This document shows, one piece after another, positions 56,202-64,000 of a DNA stretch of 64,000 nt. The notes under the pieces were generated by a model, which searched no databases, was not told the DNA's origin, and was given only the letters and a program-made list of their open reading frames with translations. Every line of letters starts with the position of its first letter. Positions within the stretch are counted from its first letter, which is position 1. Location: positions 186,001 through 250,000 of the forward strand of contig NZ_JAKNTW010000004.1 in the NCBI RefSeq assembly GCF_022213955.1, given 5' to 3'. This stretch comes from Dolomitihabitans soli (GTDB lineage: Bacteria; Actinomycetota; Actinomycetes; Streptosporangiales; Streptosporangiaceae). A program made the translations under genes and the position numbers.

Positions 56202-56630
56202 GACCGTCCCCTCCCTCACTGGAGCCCTCGCGCCAGGGCTCTCACCCGCCGAACAGCACCCTCCTCGGTGGTTGTCCGGCATGTCGGCACAAGACTGATC
56301 AGCCGTCTTGCGTAATCCCGAATCGTACGGCCCTCCCGAGAGCGGGCCGCACATACTCTGGCATATCCCCTGGTCCGCATGAGCATCGCATCGGCGGAGC
56401 AGGCTCGCCCTGTAATCTACGGCCTCGCCCGTCCCGGCTCGCGCGCGCCCCATGGGCTATCGCGGGGCAATCGCTCGGACGTCGAAGTCGCCCCATGTCC
56501 TTCATCGGCGGCATCGAGGGGATCGGACCGCCCTCTTGACCCTGCGCGTCCGTCACCGGGCCGCTCGGCACCGGGCCCGACACGGCGTGCGGACGACCGG
56601 CGGCGAATCACGCGATCAGGCGATCGGCAC
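56202..56630. other. 430-base gap between divergent menB and menE
   Basis: It should hold the menBD promoter. Short frames in it extend the menB and menE frames upstream but carry no family resemblance. I see no dyad or riboswitch-like structure. Confidence 0.4.
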
Positions 56631-56636
56631 TAACCT
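56631..56636 (+). promoter_or_regulatory. Leaderless -10 box (TAACCT) for menE
   Basis: TAACCT ends 7 bases before GTG 56644; no Shine-Dalgarno. It decides the start against an upstream frame extension to 56452. Confidence 0.5.
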
Positions 56637-56643
56637 TACGTCC

Positions 56644-57849
56644 GTGGCAGTCAGACCTGTGCGCGCGGAGCCCCGGTCCCCGGCCGGGGACCGGGAGTTG
56701 CACGCGCTGATCCTGCCGCCGGGCCCGGCCCTGTTCACGGCCCTGCGCACCGCCCTCGACGGTGACGGCCCGGCCGTGCTCCCCCTCTCCCCCGCGCTCC
56801 CGGCCGCGGCGCTGTCCGCCGCGCTCACGGCGCTGCGGCCCGCACACGTGGTCACGCCCCAGGGCGTACGGCGGCGCGAGGACGGCGTGCCGGTGCCGGC
56901 CGAGGTCGCGGTCGTCATCGCCACCAGCGGCTCGACGGGCACGCCCAAGGGGGTGCAGCTCACGGCCGCCGCGCTGCGGGCCTCGGCGCAGGCGTCCCTG
57001 GACCGGGTGGGCGCGCGACCCGGCGAGCGATGGCTGTGCTGCCTGCCTCCCGACCACGTCTCAGGCCTGCAGGTGCTGGTACGCGCCATGCTCGCCGGCA
57101 CCGAGCCGATCATCCATCCGGGTTTCTCCGCCGGGGCGGTGCTCGCCTCCGGCGCGGAGCACGTCTCGATGGTCCCCACGCAGCTTCGCCGTCTGCTCGA
57201 CCTCGGCGCGGATCTGTCCGTCTTCCGCACGATCGTGCTGGGCGGGGCGGCGGCCCCCGCCGGGCTGCTCACCGAGGCGAGGACCGCGGGCGGCCGGATC
57301 GTCACCACGTACGGCATGAGCGAGACGTGCGGGGGCTGCGTTTACGACGGCCGGCCCCTTTACAATGTAGATTTCAAAGTCGGCGACGACGGGCGGATCC
57401 GGCTCGCCGGGCCCGTCCTGTTCTCCGGCTACCGGCTGCGGCCCGATCTGACGGCGGCCGCCCGCGACGGCGACTGGTTCCTGACCTCCGACCTGGGCGA
57501 GGTGTCCGCCGGCAGGCTGCGGGTGCTCGGCCGCTCCGACGACGTGATCAACACCGGCGGGGAGAAGGTCGTCGCGGCGCTGACCGCCGCCGTGCTGGCC
57601 CGCCACCCCGGAGTCGCGGACGCGGTGGTGGTCGGCAGGCCCGATCCCGAGTGGGGTGAGCGGGTCGTCGCCGTGGTGGTGCCCGCCGACCCGGCCGGCC
57701 CACCCGACCTGGGCACCCTGCGTGACTTCTGCCGACAGGACCTGCCCGCGCACGCCGCGCCGAAGGAGTTGGTACTGCTACCCGAACTGCCTCTGCTGCC
57801 CAACGGAAAACCCGATCTGGCAGCCCTGCGAATGACTAGTCACATGTAA
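56644..57849 (+). CDS. menE: o-Succinylbenzoate-CoA ligase
   Basis: 401 residues from GTG 56644, short for an adenylating ligase but usual for actinobacterial MenE. Adenylation motifs: VIATSGSTGTPKGVQL, TTYGMSETCGGCVYDG, GDWFLTSDLGEV, GRSDDVINTGGEKV, and the catalytic Lys in LPNGKPDL. Activates o-succinylbenzoate with ATP and CoA for MenB. It is divergent from menB-menD. menC is not in the window. Confidence 0.92.
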   Translation: MAVRPVRAEPRSPAGDRELHALILPPGPALFTALRTALDGDGPAVLPLSPALPAAALSAALTALRPAHVVTPQGVRRREDGVPVPAEVAVVIATSGSTGTPKGVQLTAAALRASAQASLDRVGARPGERWLCCLPPDHVSGLQVLVRAMLAGTEPIIHPGFSAGAVLASGAEHVSMVPTQLRRLLDLGADLSVFRTIVLGGAAAPAGLLTEARTAGGRIVTTYGMSETCGGCVYDGRPLYNVDFKVGDDGRIRLAGPVLFSGYRLRPDLTAAARDGDWFLTSDLGEVSAGRLRVLGRSDDVINTGGEKVVAALTAAVLARHPGVADAVVVGRPDPEWGERVVAVVVPADPAGPPDLGTLRDFCRQDLPAHAAPKELVLLPELPLLPNGKPDLAALRMTSHM

Positions 57850-57926
57850 CCAGAATCCTGCAAAACGGAACCACTCGCCCTCCGGTGACGTCTATAAGAG
57901 AAGCCGGACTGAGGAAGGAAGCCTGA

Positions 57927-58241
57927 ATGAACCCGAACCGCAAGATGTGGATCTCCGCCGGAGTCGTGGGCGTGGTCCTCGTCGGCGGCTTCACCGTCGC
58001 CGCCGCCGCCTCCTCGGGGCGGCTCGACACGGTCAGTCAGGAGACCAGGACCGTGGTGACGCCAGGCCCCGAGGACTCGCCCGCCGAGCCGAAGACGACG
58101 CCCACCCCCGAGGACTACGTGGTGTCGGAGAAGATCAACCCGAAGCCTGGGAAGGTCGGTGAGCACTGGACGCCCGACCGGCTCGAAGAGGCGGAGCCGA
58201 TGCCGATGCCCGCGGTGACGTTCTCGAAGAAATCCGACTAG
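57927..58241 (+). CDS. Small membrane-anchored, Pro/Glu-rich protein
   Basis: 104 residues from ATG 57927, with GAGGAAGGAAG upstream; TATAAG at 57893-57898 is a possible -10. One N-terminal helix (MWISAGVVGVVLVGGFTVAAAA), then an extracytoplasmic tail rich in Pro, Glu and Lys (VTPGPEDSPAEPKTTPTPED, HWTPDRLEEAEPMPMP). No Cys and no known domain. It lies between menE and the sigma factor gene and ends in a terminator. Function unknown. Confidence 0.75.
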   Translation: MNPNRKMWISAGVVGVVLVGGFTVAAAASSGRLDTVSQETRTVVTPGPEDSPAEPKTTPTPEDYVVSEKINPKPGKVGEHWTPDRLEEAEPMPMPAVTFSKKSD

Positions 58242-58260
58242 GGGCCCGCACACAGCCGGC

Positions 58261-58292
58261 AGGGCGGGCCGCCCGGACAGGTGGCCCGCCCT
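58261..58292. terminator. 10-bp GC hairpin after the small membrane protein gene
   Basis: AGGGCGGGCC (58261-58270) pairs with GGCCCGCCCT (58283-58292), loop of 12 bases. It lies 20 bases after the stop. Confidence 0.6.
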
Positions 58293-58456
58293 AGCCATGT
58301 CAGGCCATCCCGGGGGCCGACCGCAATATGGACAGCCGGATGGGAATTTACTGCGCTCTGCGGCGTTATTGATACTGGTGCGCCGAGCGGCTCCCTGGCC
58401 GCCCCACCCGAAAACCCGCCTTGACAGATGACTCCCCCTGAGGAGGAGGTGCCCTC

Positions 58457-59767
58457 ATGTCGCGAACCGCCGTGGCGACCCCGCCCGAGGTCAGCCCGAC
58501 GTCACTCGACCAGCTGCTCGACCGAGGGCGAGCACAGGGTCACCTTTCTCTCGACGAGCTTCGTCATGCGTTCGCGTCAGCGGAGATCAGCCCGGCGGAG
58601 GGTCGTTCGATACTGCGCGACCTGACCGAGGCCGGGGTGAGCCTCGGCGCCGACGAGGAGCCCGCACTGAGCGCGAAGTCAGCTGTCAAGAAGCCCAGGA
58701 CCAAGGTGGCGAGCCGCAGGTCCAAGGCCGCCGAGAAGAAGTCGGCCGAACCTGCGAAGGACGTGACGGACCAGCACGACGAGTGGTCCGACACCGAGGA
58801 GCCCGAGCGTGAGCCCGAGCGCGAGTCCTCCACCATGGACCTGGACGACCAGTCCTCCGTCATGGGCGACTCCGTGCACACCTACCTCAAGTCCATCGGC
58901 CGCCGCACGCTCCTCACCGCGGCCCAGGAGGTCGAGCTGGCGCAGCGGATCGAGGCCGGGCTCTACGCGGAGCACAAGCTCGACAGCGAGACCCAGCTGC
59001 CCGAGACCACGCGCACCGAGCTGGAGTGGGTGGTGCAGGACGGCAAGCGGGCCAAGGACCACATGCTGGAGGCGAACCTGCGCCTGGTGGTGTCGGTGGC
59101 CAAGAAGTACACCGACCGCGGGATGGCGCTGCTCGACGTCGTGCAGGAGGGCAACCTCGGCCTGATCCGCGCGGTGGAGAAGTTCGACTACACCAAGGGC
59201 TACAAGTTCTCGACCTACGCCATGTGGTGGATCAGGCAGGCCATCCAGCGCGGCTTCGCCGACTCCGCCCGCACCATCCGGCTGCCCGTGCACGTTCTGG
59301 AACTGCTGTCCAAGCTCTCGCGGATCGAGCGCGACATGCACCAGCGCCTGGGCAGGGAGCCCACGCCCGAGGAGCTGGCGGTCGAGCTGGACAAGAGCCC
59401 CGACCAGATCGAGGAGCTGCTGCGCACCAGCCGCCAGCCGATCAGCCTGAACGCCACCATCGGCGACGACGGTGAGACCACCATCGGAGACCTGATCCAG
59501 GACGTCGACTCACCGGAGGCGTCCGAGATCGTCGACCGTCAGCTCCTGGCCGACCAGCTACGCGGCGTCCTCGGCAACCTGAGCCCGCGTGAGGCCCGCA
59601 TCGTGGCCCTGCGCTTCGGCCTGGTGGACGGCAAGCCGCACACGCTCGACGAGATCGGCAAGTACCTCGGCCTCACCCGCGAGCGGATCCGGCAGCTGGA
59701 GAAGGAGTCGCTGTCCAAGCTGCGGCACCCCAGCAACACCCGCCCGTTGCTCGACTGGGCGAGCTGA
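58457..59767 (+). CDS. Primary-type (HrdB/RpoD-like) RNA polymerase sigma factor
   Basis: 436 residues from ATG 58457, with GAGGAGGAGG upstream. A region 1.1-like domain (about 15-60, LDQLLDRGRAQGHLSLDELR) is followed by an acidic/basic linker. Region 1.2 is DSVHTYLKSIGRRTLLTAAQ; region 2 has EANLRLVVSVAKKYTDRGM, DVVQEGNLGLIRAVEKFDY, KFSTYAMWWIRQAIQR; region 3 HVLELLSKLSRIERDMHQ; region 4 HTH TLDEIGKYLGLTRERIRQLE. The end SNTRPLLDWAS differs from the R-D-Y-L-D ending of Streptomyces HrdB. Whether it is the only primary sigma or a group 2 copy cannot be told from one window. Confidence 0.93.
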   Translation: MSRTAVATPPEVSPTSLDQLLDRGRAQGHLSLDELRHAFASAEISPAEGRSILRDLTEAGVSLGADEEPALSAKSAVKKPRTKVASRRSKAAEKKSAEPAKDVTDQHDEWSDTEEPEREPERESSTMDLDDQSSVMGDSVHTYLKSIGRRTLLTAAQEVELAQRIEAGLYAEHKLDSETQLPETTRTELEWVVQDGKRAKDHMLEANLRLVVSVAKKYTDRGMALLDVVQEGNLGLIRAVEKFDYTKGYKFSTYAMWWIRQAIQRGFADSARTIRLPVHVLELLSKLSRIERDMHQRLGREPTPEELAVELDKSPDQIEELLRTSRQPISLNATIGDDGETTIGDLIQDVDSPEASEIVDRQLLADQLRGVLGNLSPREARIVALRFGLVDGKPHTLDEIGKYLGLTRERIRQLEKESLSKLRHPSNTRPLLDWAS

Positions 59768-59780
59768 CCCCGGTAGCGAA

Positions 59781-59812
59781 GAAGCCCGGCACCGCGTGCG
59801 GTGCCGGGCTTC
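59781..59812. terminator. 14-bp hairpin after the sigma factor gene
   Basis: GAAGCCCGGCACCG (59781-59794) and its exact complement (59799-59812), loop CGTG. It lies between convergent genes and probably acts on both. Confidence 0.8.
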
Positions 59813-59824
59813 CGTACGCTCGGA

Positions 59825-60232
59825 TCAGGATTTGACCGTGCTGGGAACGGGACGCGGGAGGCGCGCGATACCGGTGATGCGGTGCTCCTCGCGCAACGTG
59901 CGGAGGCGGTCGACCTCGGCGGTCCACCTCGCCCCCTCGGGGGTCGCACGGCCCTTGCGGCGCGCGATGCGGTCGTCGTACGCCTTCACCCCGAAGGTGG
60001 CCCGACGGCTCGCCTCGGCGGCCCGGAGCGCCTCGGTCAGCGTGCGGTCGAACTCCAGGCCCGCGGCGCGCAGCCGCTCGGTCGGCAGCTCGACGGCGCC
60101 GGCCACCTCACGGTACGCATGCTCGGCCGCACGAGCCTTCTCGAGCAGCTGCGGAAATGTCCTGCCGACCTCCTGGTCGGCGTGGTAACGGACCTCCGCC
60201 TCCCGGCTCACACGCGGTCGGAAGAACGCCAT
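59825..60232 (-). CDS. Small basic helical hypothetical protein
   Basis: 135 residues from ATG 60232, with GAGGAGGGGC upstream. Predominantly helical and charged (EVGRTFPQLLEKARAAEHAY, RRATFGVKAYDDRIARRKG), basic towards the C-terminus. No membrane segment or known motif; a coiled-coil or nucleic-acid-binding role would fit the composition but is not shown. Convergent with the sigma factor gene. Confidence 0.65.
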   Translation of the reverse strand: MAFFRPRVSREAEVRYHADQEVGRTFPQLLEKARAAEHAYREVAGAVELPTERLRAAGLEFDRTLTEALRAAEASRRATFGVKAYDDRIARRKGRATPEGARWTAEVDRLRTLREEHRITGIARLPRPVPSTVKS

Positions 60233-60362
60233 CGCCTGCCCCTCCTCGGGCCTTCGCCGGGGCGGACCCGGCGATCTCTCACGCTTGTCAGGGAAACCCT
60301 ACAGTGCCTGGCCGTACAGTCTGCGCGCGGCGCCCTTTACACAGTAAGGCTCCGTTGGCAGG

Positions 60363-60932
60363 ATGATCCCCATGCCCGCCAAGCGACCACCCATCCCGCT
60401 CTCCCGCGAGCGGATCATCGACGCCGCGCTCGACATCGCCGACGCCCAGGGCCTGCGGCGCCTGACCATGCGCCGGCTCGGCGACGCGCTGCAGGTGGAG
60501 GCGATGGCCATCTACCACCACGTGCCCGGCGGCAAGGAGGCCCTGCTCGACGCGCTGGCCCAGCACGTCACCACGGTGAACGTCGAGACCGCCCCCTCCT
60601 CGTGGCAGGACCTGGCCCGGGCGTGGTGCCATGCGAGCCGTACGGCGCTGCTGGCCCATCCCGGGGTGCTCGCGCTGGCGATGACCAAGCCGCCGCGGGG
60701 CAGCGCCGCGGCGGCGATCAGGGAGCAGACCGAGCAGTTGCGCGAGGCGGGGCTGGGCGACCCGCCGGCAGGCGTGCGCGCGATGCGCGCCTACGTCTTC
60801 GGCAGCGTGGCCGTGGAACTGCAGCACACCGAGTGGGCGGACCCGAAGGCCCAGCCGGCGGCTCGGGATCCCGATGGCGACACGGCCTTCGAGCAGGGAT
60901 TGTCCGCCCTGCTCAAAGGGCTTGCCGGTTAA
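60363..60932 (+). CDS. TetR-family regulator (TetR_C type)
   Basis: 189 residues from ATG 60363; ATG 60372 is equally likely. HTH: LSRERIIDAALDIADAQGLR, TMRRLGDALQVEAMAIYHHV, with the typical Y-H-H-V and KEALLDAL. The C-terminal domain (ALLAHPGVLALAMTKPP, MRAYVFGSVAVELQHTEW) is like TetR class C-terminal domains that bind small hydrophobic ligands. No divergent partner gene. A TTTACA box with CAGTAA lies 20-30 bases upstream. Confidence 0.85.
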   Translation: MIPMPAKRPPIPLSRERIIDAALDIADAQGLRRLTMRRLGDALQVEAMAIYHHVPGGKEALLDALAQHVTTVNVETAPSSWQDLARAWCHASRTALLAHPGVLALAMTKPPRGSAAAAIREQTEQLREAGLGDPPAGVRAMRAYVFGSVAVELQHTEWADPKAQPAARDPDGDTAFEQGLSALLKGLAG

Positions 60933-61112
60933 GGCAAAGCGAATTTTACCGATCTGGCAGCGTGTCGCGCTTGGACCGTTATTATCCATAGGGCACCCTG
61001 TGTGATAGGTCACAGAACCGTTTCCTGGTGGACCACCCATCCGCTAGGTGGGAACCGTCCTAACGGACTATGTCCCCGGGAAGTGATTGCACCGCACACT
61101 TGTTCTGTCAAT

Positions 61113-61128
61113 GTGTGGTTCGCCACAC
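61113..61128. other. Small hairpin GTGTGG-TTCG-CCACAC
   Basis: Six-pair stem with a TTCG tetraloop about 90 bases before the DUF5999 start, inside a 286-base gap (60933-61218) with no gene. It might be part of the leader or an operator. Confidence 0.35.
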
Positions 61129-61218
61129 GTCAACCCCAGCTGCTCGCCCGTCGTCACAGAGGGAGAGGGACCCAAACGTCCCGACGAGCCGACCACGAGA
61201 GATCCGGAGGCACTACCG

Positions 61219-61416
61219 ATGTGCCCGCACGACCCGTGCTGTCCGTCCGCGGACGCGCATGACCACGAAGCCGCCCGCACCGTCGCAGCCCACCCCGAGC
61301 AGGGATGGAGCCTGCTCTGCAATGGCGTGGTGCTGTTCGAGGACACCGGCGAGCTCCTGCCGAGCGGCGTTGTCATCGACCCGCACCGGCCGCTCCCGCT
61401 GCTCGGCGCGGCCTGA
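61219..61416 (+). CDS. DUF5999 micro-protein
   Basis: 65 residues from ATG 61219, with GGAGG eight bases upstream; the frame could begin earlier but the family starts here. Sequence begins MCPHDPCCPSADAHDHEAAR, then QGWSLLCNGVVLFEDTGELL. Early Cys/His residues (C2, H4, C7, C8) suggest metal binding. DUF5999 is widespread and highly conserved in Streptomyces and relatives but uncharacterised. It is followed after eight bases by the convergent hydrolase gene. Confidence 0.85.
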   Translation: MCPHDPCCPSADAHDHEAARTVAAHPEQGWSLLCNGVVLFEDTGELLPSGVVIDPHRPLPLLGAA

Positions 61417-61424
61417 GGTTCCCT

Positions 61425-62030
61425 CTAGGCCATCCGGCCGAGCAGCCACTCGGCCACCACCTCTCCCACCCGGGCGGGGTTCTTCTTGAGATCGTGACCC
61501 TCACCCGGTAGCACGACCAGCGGGGCGGCATCGGCCTCGTCCGGCACCCCGAACGGGTCACGATCGCCGTTCACCACCAGGACGTCTACTCCCGCGCCTC
61601 TCAGCTCGTCGGCTCGGGAGCGTTCCGGCCTGCCCGGCGGGTGGAGCGGGAAGGCCAGCGCGACCACCCCCGCCGCCCCCACCGCCCCCGCCGTACGGCA
61701 GGCCACCCGTGCGCCGTTGCTTCGCCCGCCCTGCACCAGCGGCAGCCCCGCGTAGCGCGCGCCGAGCTTGCGCATCAGCCTGCCGACCATGAGGACCCAG
61801 GCCTCGTCCTGCCGCGCGGCGGCCCCCGGCGCCCGGCGGCCCGCCAGCCGGAACGGCTGCGTCACCCGCGCGACCGTGACCCCGGCGTCGAGCGCGGCGT
61901 CCCGCACCGCGAGGAGATCGGGCGCATCGACTCCCCCGGCGGACCCGTGGGTGAGCACCAGCACCATCCGTGCCCGTGCCGCCTCTTCGACTACGACCGT
62001 TCCCGGTCCCTGCGCCGTGGTGATCCGCAT
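61425..62030 (-). CDS. Alpha/beta hydrolase, KANL3/Tex30-like
   Basis: 201 residues from ATG 62030. Motifs: VLVLTHGSAGGVDAPDLLAV (oxyanion strand), nucleophile region GGRSNGARVACRTA (Ser in G-R-S-N-G), VVNGDRDPFGVPDE (acid), and LPGEGHDLKKNP (His). This matches the small hydrolase group annotated as KANL3/Tex30-like or dienelactone hydrolase-like. TACGTT (62038-62043) lies 7 bases before the start, so the message is probably leaderless. Substrate unknown. Confidence 0.8.
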   Translation of the reverse strand: MRITTAQGPGTVVVEEAARARMVLVLTHGSAGGVDAPDLLAVRDAALDAGVTVARVTQPFRLAGRRAPGAAARQDEAWVLMVGRLMRKLGARYAGLPLVQGGRSNGARVACRTAGAVGAAGVVALAFPLHPPGRPERSRADELRGAGVDVLVVNGDRDPFGVPDEADAAPLVVLPGEGHDLKKNPARVGEVVAEWLLGRMA

Positions 62031-62037
62031 GCCGTTC

Positions 62038-62043
62038 AACGTA
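62038..62043 (-). promoter_or_regulatory. Leaderless -10 box (TACGTT) for the small hydrolase
   Basis: On the minus strand TACGTT ends 7 bases before ATG 62030; it favours that ATG over TTG 62039. Confidence 0.45.
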
Positions 62044-62150
62044 GCCGGGTCACCGGCCGGAACGGCGGCGGCCCGCCCAGTGAGACGTCATCCCTGAGCA
62101 CGACATGACATCCGTCCGTTCGGACGATGAGATTCCGCCGCCGGGTTGTC

Positions 62151-62156
62151 TAGGTT
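62151..62156 (+). promoter_or_regulatory. Leaderless -10 box (TAGGTT)
   Basis: TAGGTT ends 6 bases before GTG 62163, which has no Shine-Dalgarno. Confidence 0.45.
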
Positions 62157-62162
62157 GGCATC

Positions 62163-62513
62163 GTGCCGGAAAACTACCTGCCACGTGATGAGTTGCGCGC
62201 GACCGTCGAGGCCGCCAGGGAACTCGGTCCCGAGTATGAGTCCGCGCTCGTCGAGTCGTTCGTCGACAAGGTCGACGCCGCCATCGCGGCGCGGGTCCAC
62301 TCCGAGGTGAACGCGCGGCTGGGCCCGTCCCCCCCGCCTCCCCCGCCTGCCAAGAGCGGCAACGAAGCCCTGTGGACGGCACTGATCTCGATGGGCCTCG
62401 GCATCCCGCTCACCGGGATCGCCGCGGGGACCTCCGGGACCATCGGCCTGCTGGTGTCCTGGACCGGCATCGTACTGATCAACTTCGCCGCGGCGATCAA
62501 CCGCCGCCGCTGA
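62163..62513 (+). CDS. Small membrane protein with N-terminal helical domain
   Basis: 116 residues from GTG 62163. A helical soluble part (about 5-50, ELGPEYESALVESFVDKVDA) is followed by a poly-proline linker and two membrane helices (TALISMGLGIPLTGIAAG, IGLLVSWTGIVLINFAAAI), ending NRRR. The ESALVESFVDKVDAAI start resembles the cytoplasmic helices of several actinobacterial proteins of unknown function. It may link a cytoplasmic partner to the membrane. Confidence 0.75.
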   Translation: MPENYLPRDELRATVEAARELGPEYESALVESFVDKVDAAIAARVHSEVNARLGPSPPPPPPAKSGNEALWTALISMGLGIPLTGIAAGTSGTIGLLVSWTGIVLINFAAAINRRR

Positions 62514-62552
62514 CCTCCCCGTCGTACACGGACGCCATCGGCCCGGTGCGCC

Positions 62553-63341
62553 CTAGAGCTCCCGGGCGTGCCGCAGGCGGACCTCGGCCGCGAGGTCGAG
62601 GTCGTCGTGCTCCAGCCCGTAGGCCCACACTCGCTCGGCGTCCTCCTCGCGTCCCCGCAACGGGAGGGTGCGGGCGAGCAGTTCGATCGCCAGCGCGCCC
62701 GTCTCCGGTTCGGGGCTCTCCTCCACCGCCTCGGCGAACTCCGCGCAGGCCAGCTCCAGGTGGGCGAGGCCGAGCAGGACACGGAGCCGGGCCGCGTCCT
62801 CGATGCCGGGGGTGCGCAGCGCGTGCAGCAGCACCTCGGCCGCCTCGCCGGGCTCGCCGTCCTCAAGCAGCCGTTCCGCGAGCCACTGGGCGGCCCGTGA
62901 GCCGAAGTCGGGGTCGCCGGTCGCGATGGTCTCGCGCAACGCCCGCTCGGCCTCCGCCGGGTCGCCGGCCAGCCGGGCCAGGGCCAGGTGCGCCACCGGC
63001 AGGTAGTCGGCCCGGGCCAGGCCGATGACCGCCTGCCAGGCGGCCCTCGCCTGCTCGGTGAGCCCGTCACGCTCGAAGCCGCCGGCCAGGTGGCAGGCGG
63101 CCTGCGCGGCGAACTCGGGGTGCCCGGTGGCCAGTGCCGTACGGGCCGCCGCGCGGGCTCCCTCGGCGTCGCCGAGTTCCTGCAGCACCACCGCGAGGCC
63201 GACGGCGGCCTGGGCGTGGTCGGGGTGGCCGGGGTCGGCGGCCAGCTCCGCGAGGATGCGGGCCGAGCCGTCGAGGTCACCGCTCTCCGCCAGGCGGCGC
63301 GCGGTGTCGAGCGCGGGCGTCTCCAGCTCGGGGGGTGTCAT
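62553..63341 (-). CDS. Tetratricopeptide-like repeat protein
   Basis: 262 residues from ATG 63341, with TTGGAGC upstream. Nearly all helix, with repeating units such as ARRLAESGDLDGSARILAEL, QAAVGLAVVLQELGDAEGAR, ACHLAGGFERDGLTEQARAA and AQWLAERLLEDGEPGEAAEV, spaced about 35 residues apart. TPR/Sel1-like scaffold for protein binding; strongly acidic. Partner unknown. It lies beside eccB on the same strand but 79 bases separate the eccB stop and this start, and transcription runs from eccB towards it. Confidence 0.8.
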   Translation of the reverse strand: MTPPELETPALDTARRLAESGDLDGSARILAELAADPGHPDHAQAAVGLAVVLQELGDAEGARAAARTALATGHPEFAAQAACHLAGGFERDGLTEQARAAWQAVIGLARADYLPVAHLALARLAGDPAEAERALRETIATGDPDFGSRAAQWLAERLLEDGEPGEAAEVLLHALRTPGIEDAARLRVLLGLAHLELACAEFAEAVEESPEPETGALAIELLARTLPLRGREEDAERVWAYGLEHDDLDLAAEVRLRHAREL

Positions 63342-63419
63342 CAAGCTCCAATCGATGATCACCCCGAGCCTAACGACTCCGGCCCCGCCCGTCGCCCGAC
63401 ATGCCCACAACAGTCATGA

Positions 63420-64000
63420 TCAGCTCGGCGGGACGACGGGGAGCCGGGCCTTCGCCGGGTCCAGCGCCGGGCCCTGCGGGATGAGCTGCAGCACGTTGGC
63501 GGGCACCGGAGTCGCCTGCTTGACGCTGTAGCCGAGCTTGGGGAGCAGGTCCTTGTCGGGGATGGCGAAGCGGCGGCCCTGGTCGGTCACCAGGTAGTAC
63601 GTCTGGACGGCGGCGAGCTGGCCGTCGCCGGGGAGCAGCCCGGCGAGGATCGCCCGGCCGGGAGGCAGCCGGAGCAGGTCGGAGGCGTCCTTGCGCGGTT
63701 CCGGCACCTTGGCGCCGACGACGAGCCTGGCCCGCGCCGACCCCTTCGCGGCGCTGGAGTAGACCGCGCAGAGCGGGCTCGCCGCGTCGTAGGCCATCAT
63801 CTTCGGCATCGACTTCGGCAGGTCCCCGCCCGGCAGGCGGGCACGCGACTGCGGCGCGGCGTTGGCGGTGGCGGCGTCGAGGTCGATCTCGACCACCGCG
63901 CCCCCGCCGTACGCGGCCTTGCTCTCCGGCGCGTTCGCCAGCAGCACGGCCTGGGTGTGGCTGATCGGGGCCAGCCCGTCGGCGAGCAGCACGTACCAGC
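63420..64000 (-). CDS. eccB: Type VII (ESX) secretion protein EccB, C-terminal part
   Basis: About 193 residues are visible and the gene continues past the right edge. ADGLAPISHTQAVLLANAP, then PRKDASDLLRLPPGRAILA, YYLVTDQGRRFAIPDKDLLP and KLGYSVKQATPVPANVLQLI followed by GPALDPAKARLPV are typical of the EccB periplasmic repeat and C-terminal tail. EccB is a core membrane component of the ESX secretion channel with EccC, EccD and EccE. Expected neighbours (mycosin, EccC, EccD) would lie beyond the edge. Confidence 0.9.
   Translation of the reverse strand, partial: WYVLLADGLAPISHTQAVLLANAPESKAAYGGGAVVEIDLDAATANAAPQSRARLPGGDLPKSMPKMMAYDAASPLCAVYSSAAKGSARARLVVGAKVPEPRKDASDLLRLPPGRAILAGLLPGDGQLAAVQTYYLVTDQGRRFAIPDKDLLPKLGYSVKQATPVPANVLQLIPQGPALDPAKARLPVVPPS

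Overview
The window is about 64 kb of high-GC DNA. Coding density, GC-rich third codon positions, GTG/TTG starts and gene content point to a filamentous actinomycete: menaquinone genes, cytochrome bd, an HrdB-type sigma factor, a DUF5999 micro-protein, ESX/type VII EccB, and many LuxR-type two-component systems. A Streptosporangiaceae-like genus is my best guess; that is inference, as no rRNA marker is present. I found no rRNA or tRNA gene, CRISPR array, prophage, intact insertion sequence or biosynthetic gene cluster. Layout: 1-5.8 kb is a plus-strand catabolic operon (unknown protein, MHS-type MFS transporter, crotonase-family protein, acyl-CoA ligase, ALDH7-like dehydrogenase). 5.8-8.3 and 11.3-11.8 kb are gene graveyards holding fragments of a VOC protein, a serine recombinase, a DMT exporter, a SnoaL/LLM pair and an imine reductase. 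They surround a SAM methyltransferase, a small hypothetical gene and a UvrA-like ATPase. 11.8-25.5 kb holds cydAB, an NAD(P)-binding protein/TetR pair, a CGNR regulator/hydrolase pair sharing a perfect dyad, a WYL regulator, a GAF-SpoIIE phosphatase, a secreted SGNH hydrolase, menF, and a DedA/sensor kinase/response regulator operon. 25-34 kb holds a wHTH regulator facing a membrane M28 peptidase across a strong dyad, a six-gene GntR(YtrA)-ABC operon and a YigZ protein. 34-48 kb holds a sugar ABC importer, a secreted alpha/beta hydrolase, a two-component system, a VOC protein, a second UvrA-like ATPase, a beta-propeller phytase, a HAD phosphatase, an inositol-monophosphatase-family enzyme and a HutC-type GntR regulator. 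48-64 kb holds a methyltransferase, a two-component system facing an ABC exporter, an IMPase-like pseudoenzyme, menD-menB/menE, a small membrane protein, the sigma factor, small genes and the 3' end of eccB. How genes work together: the most interesting thread is a TGTC-NN-GACA element found in front of the sugar ABC operon (37015-37029), the phytase (43689-43707) and the GntR gene (47141-47159). These genes could form a phytate/inositol-phosphate salvage regulon: secreted phytase, sugar (inositol?) importer, and intracellular IMPase and HAD phosphatases. menF, menD, menB and menE give four steps of classical menaquinone synthesis and fit the menaquinol-oxidising cytochrome bd. A second recurring theme is leaderless promoters (TANNNT six or seven bases before the start codon), which I used to choose several starts.
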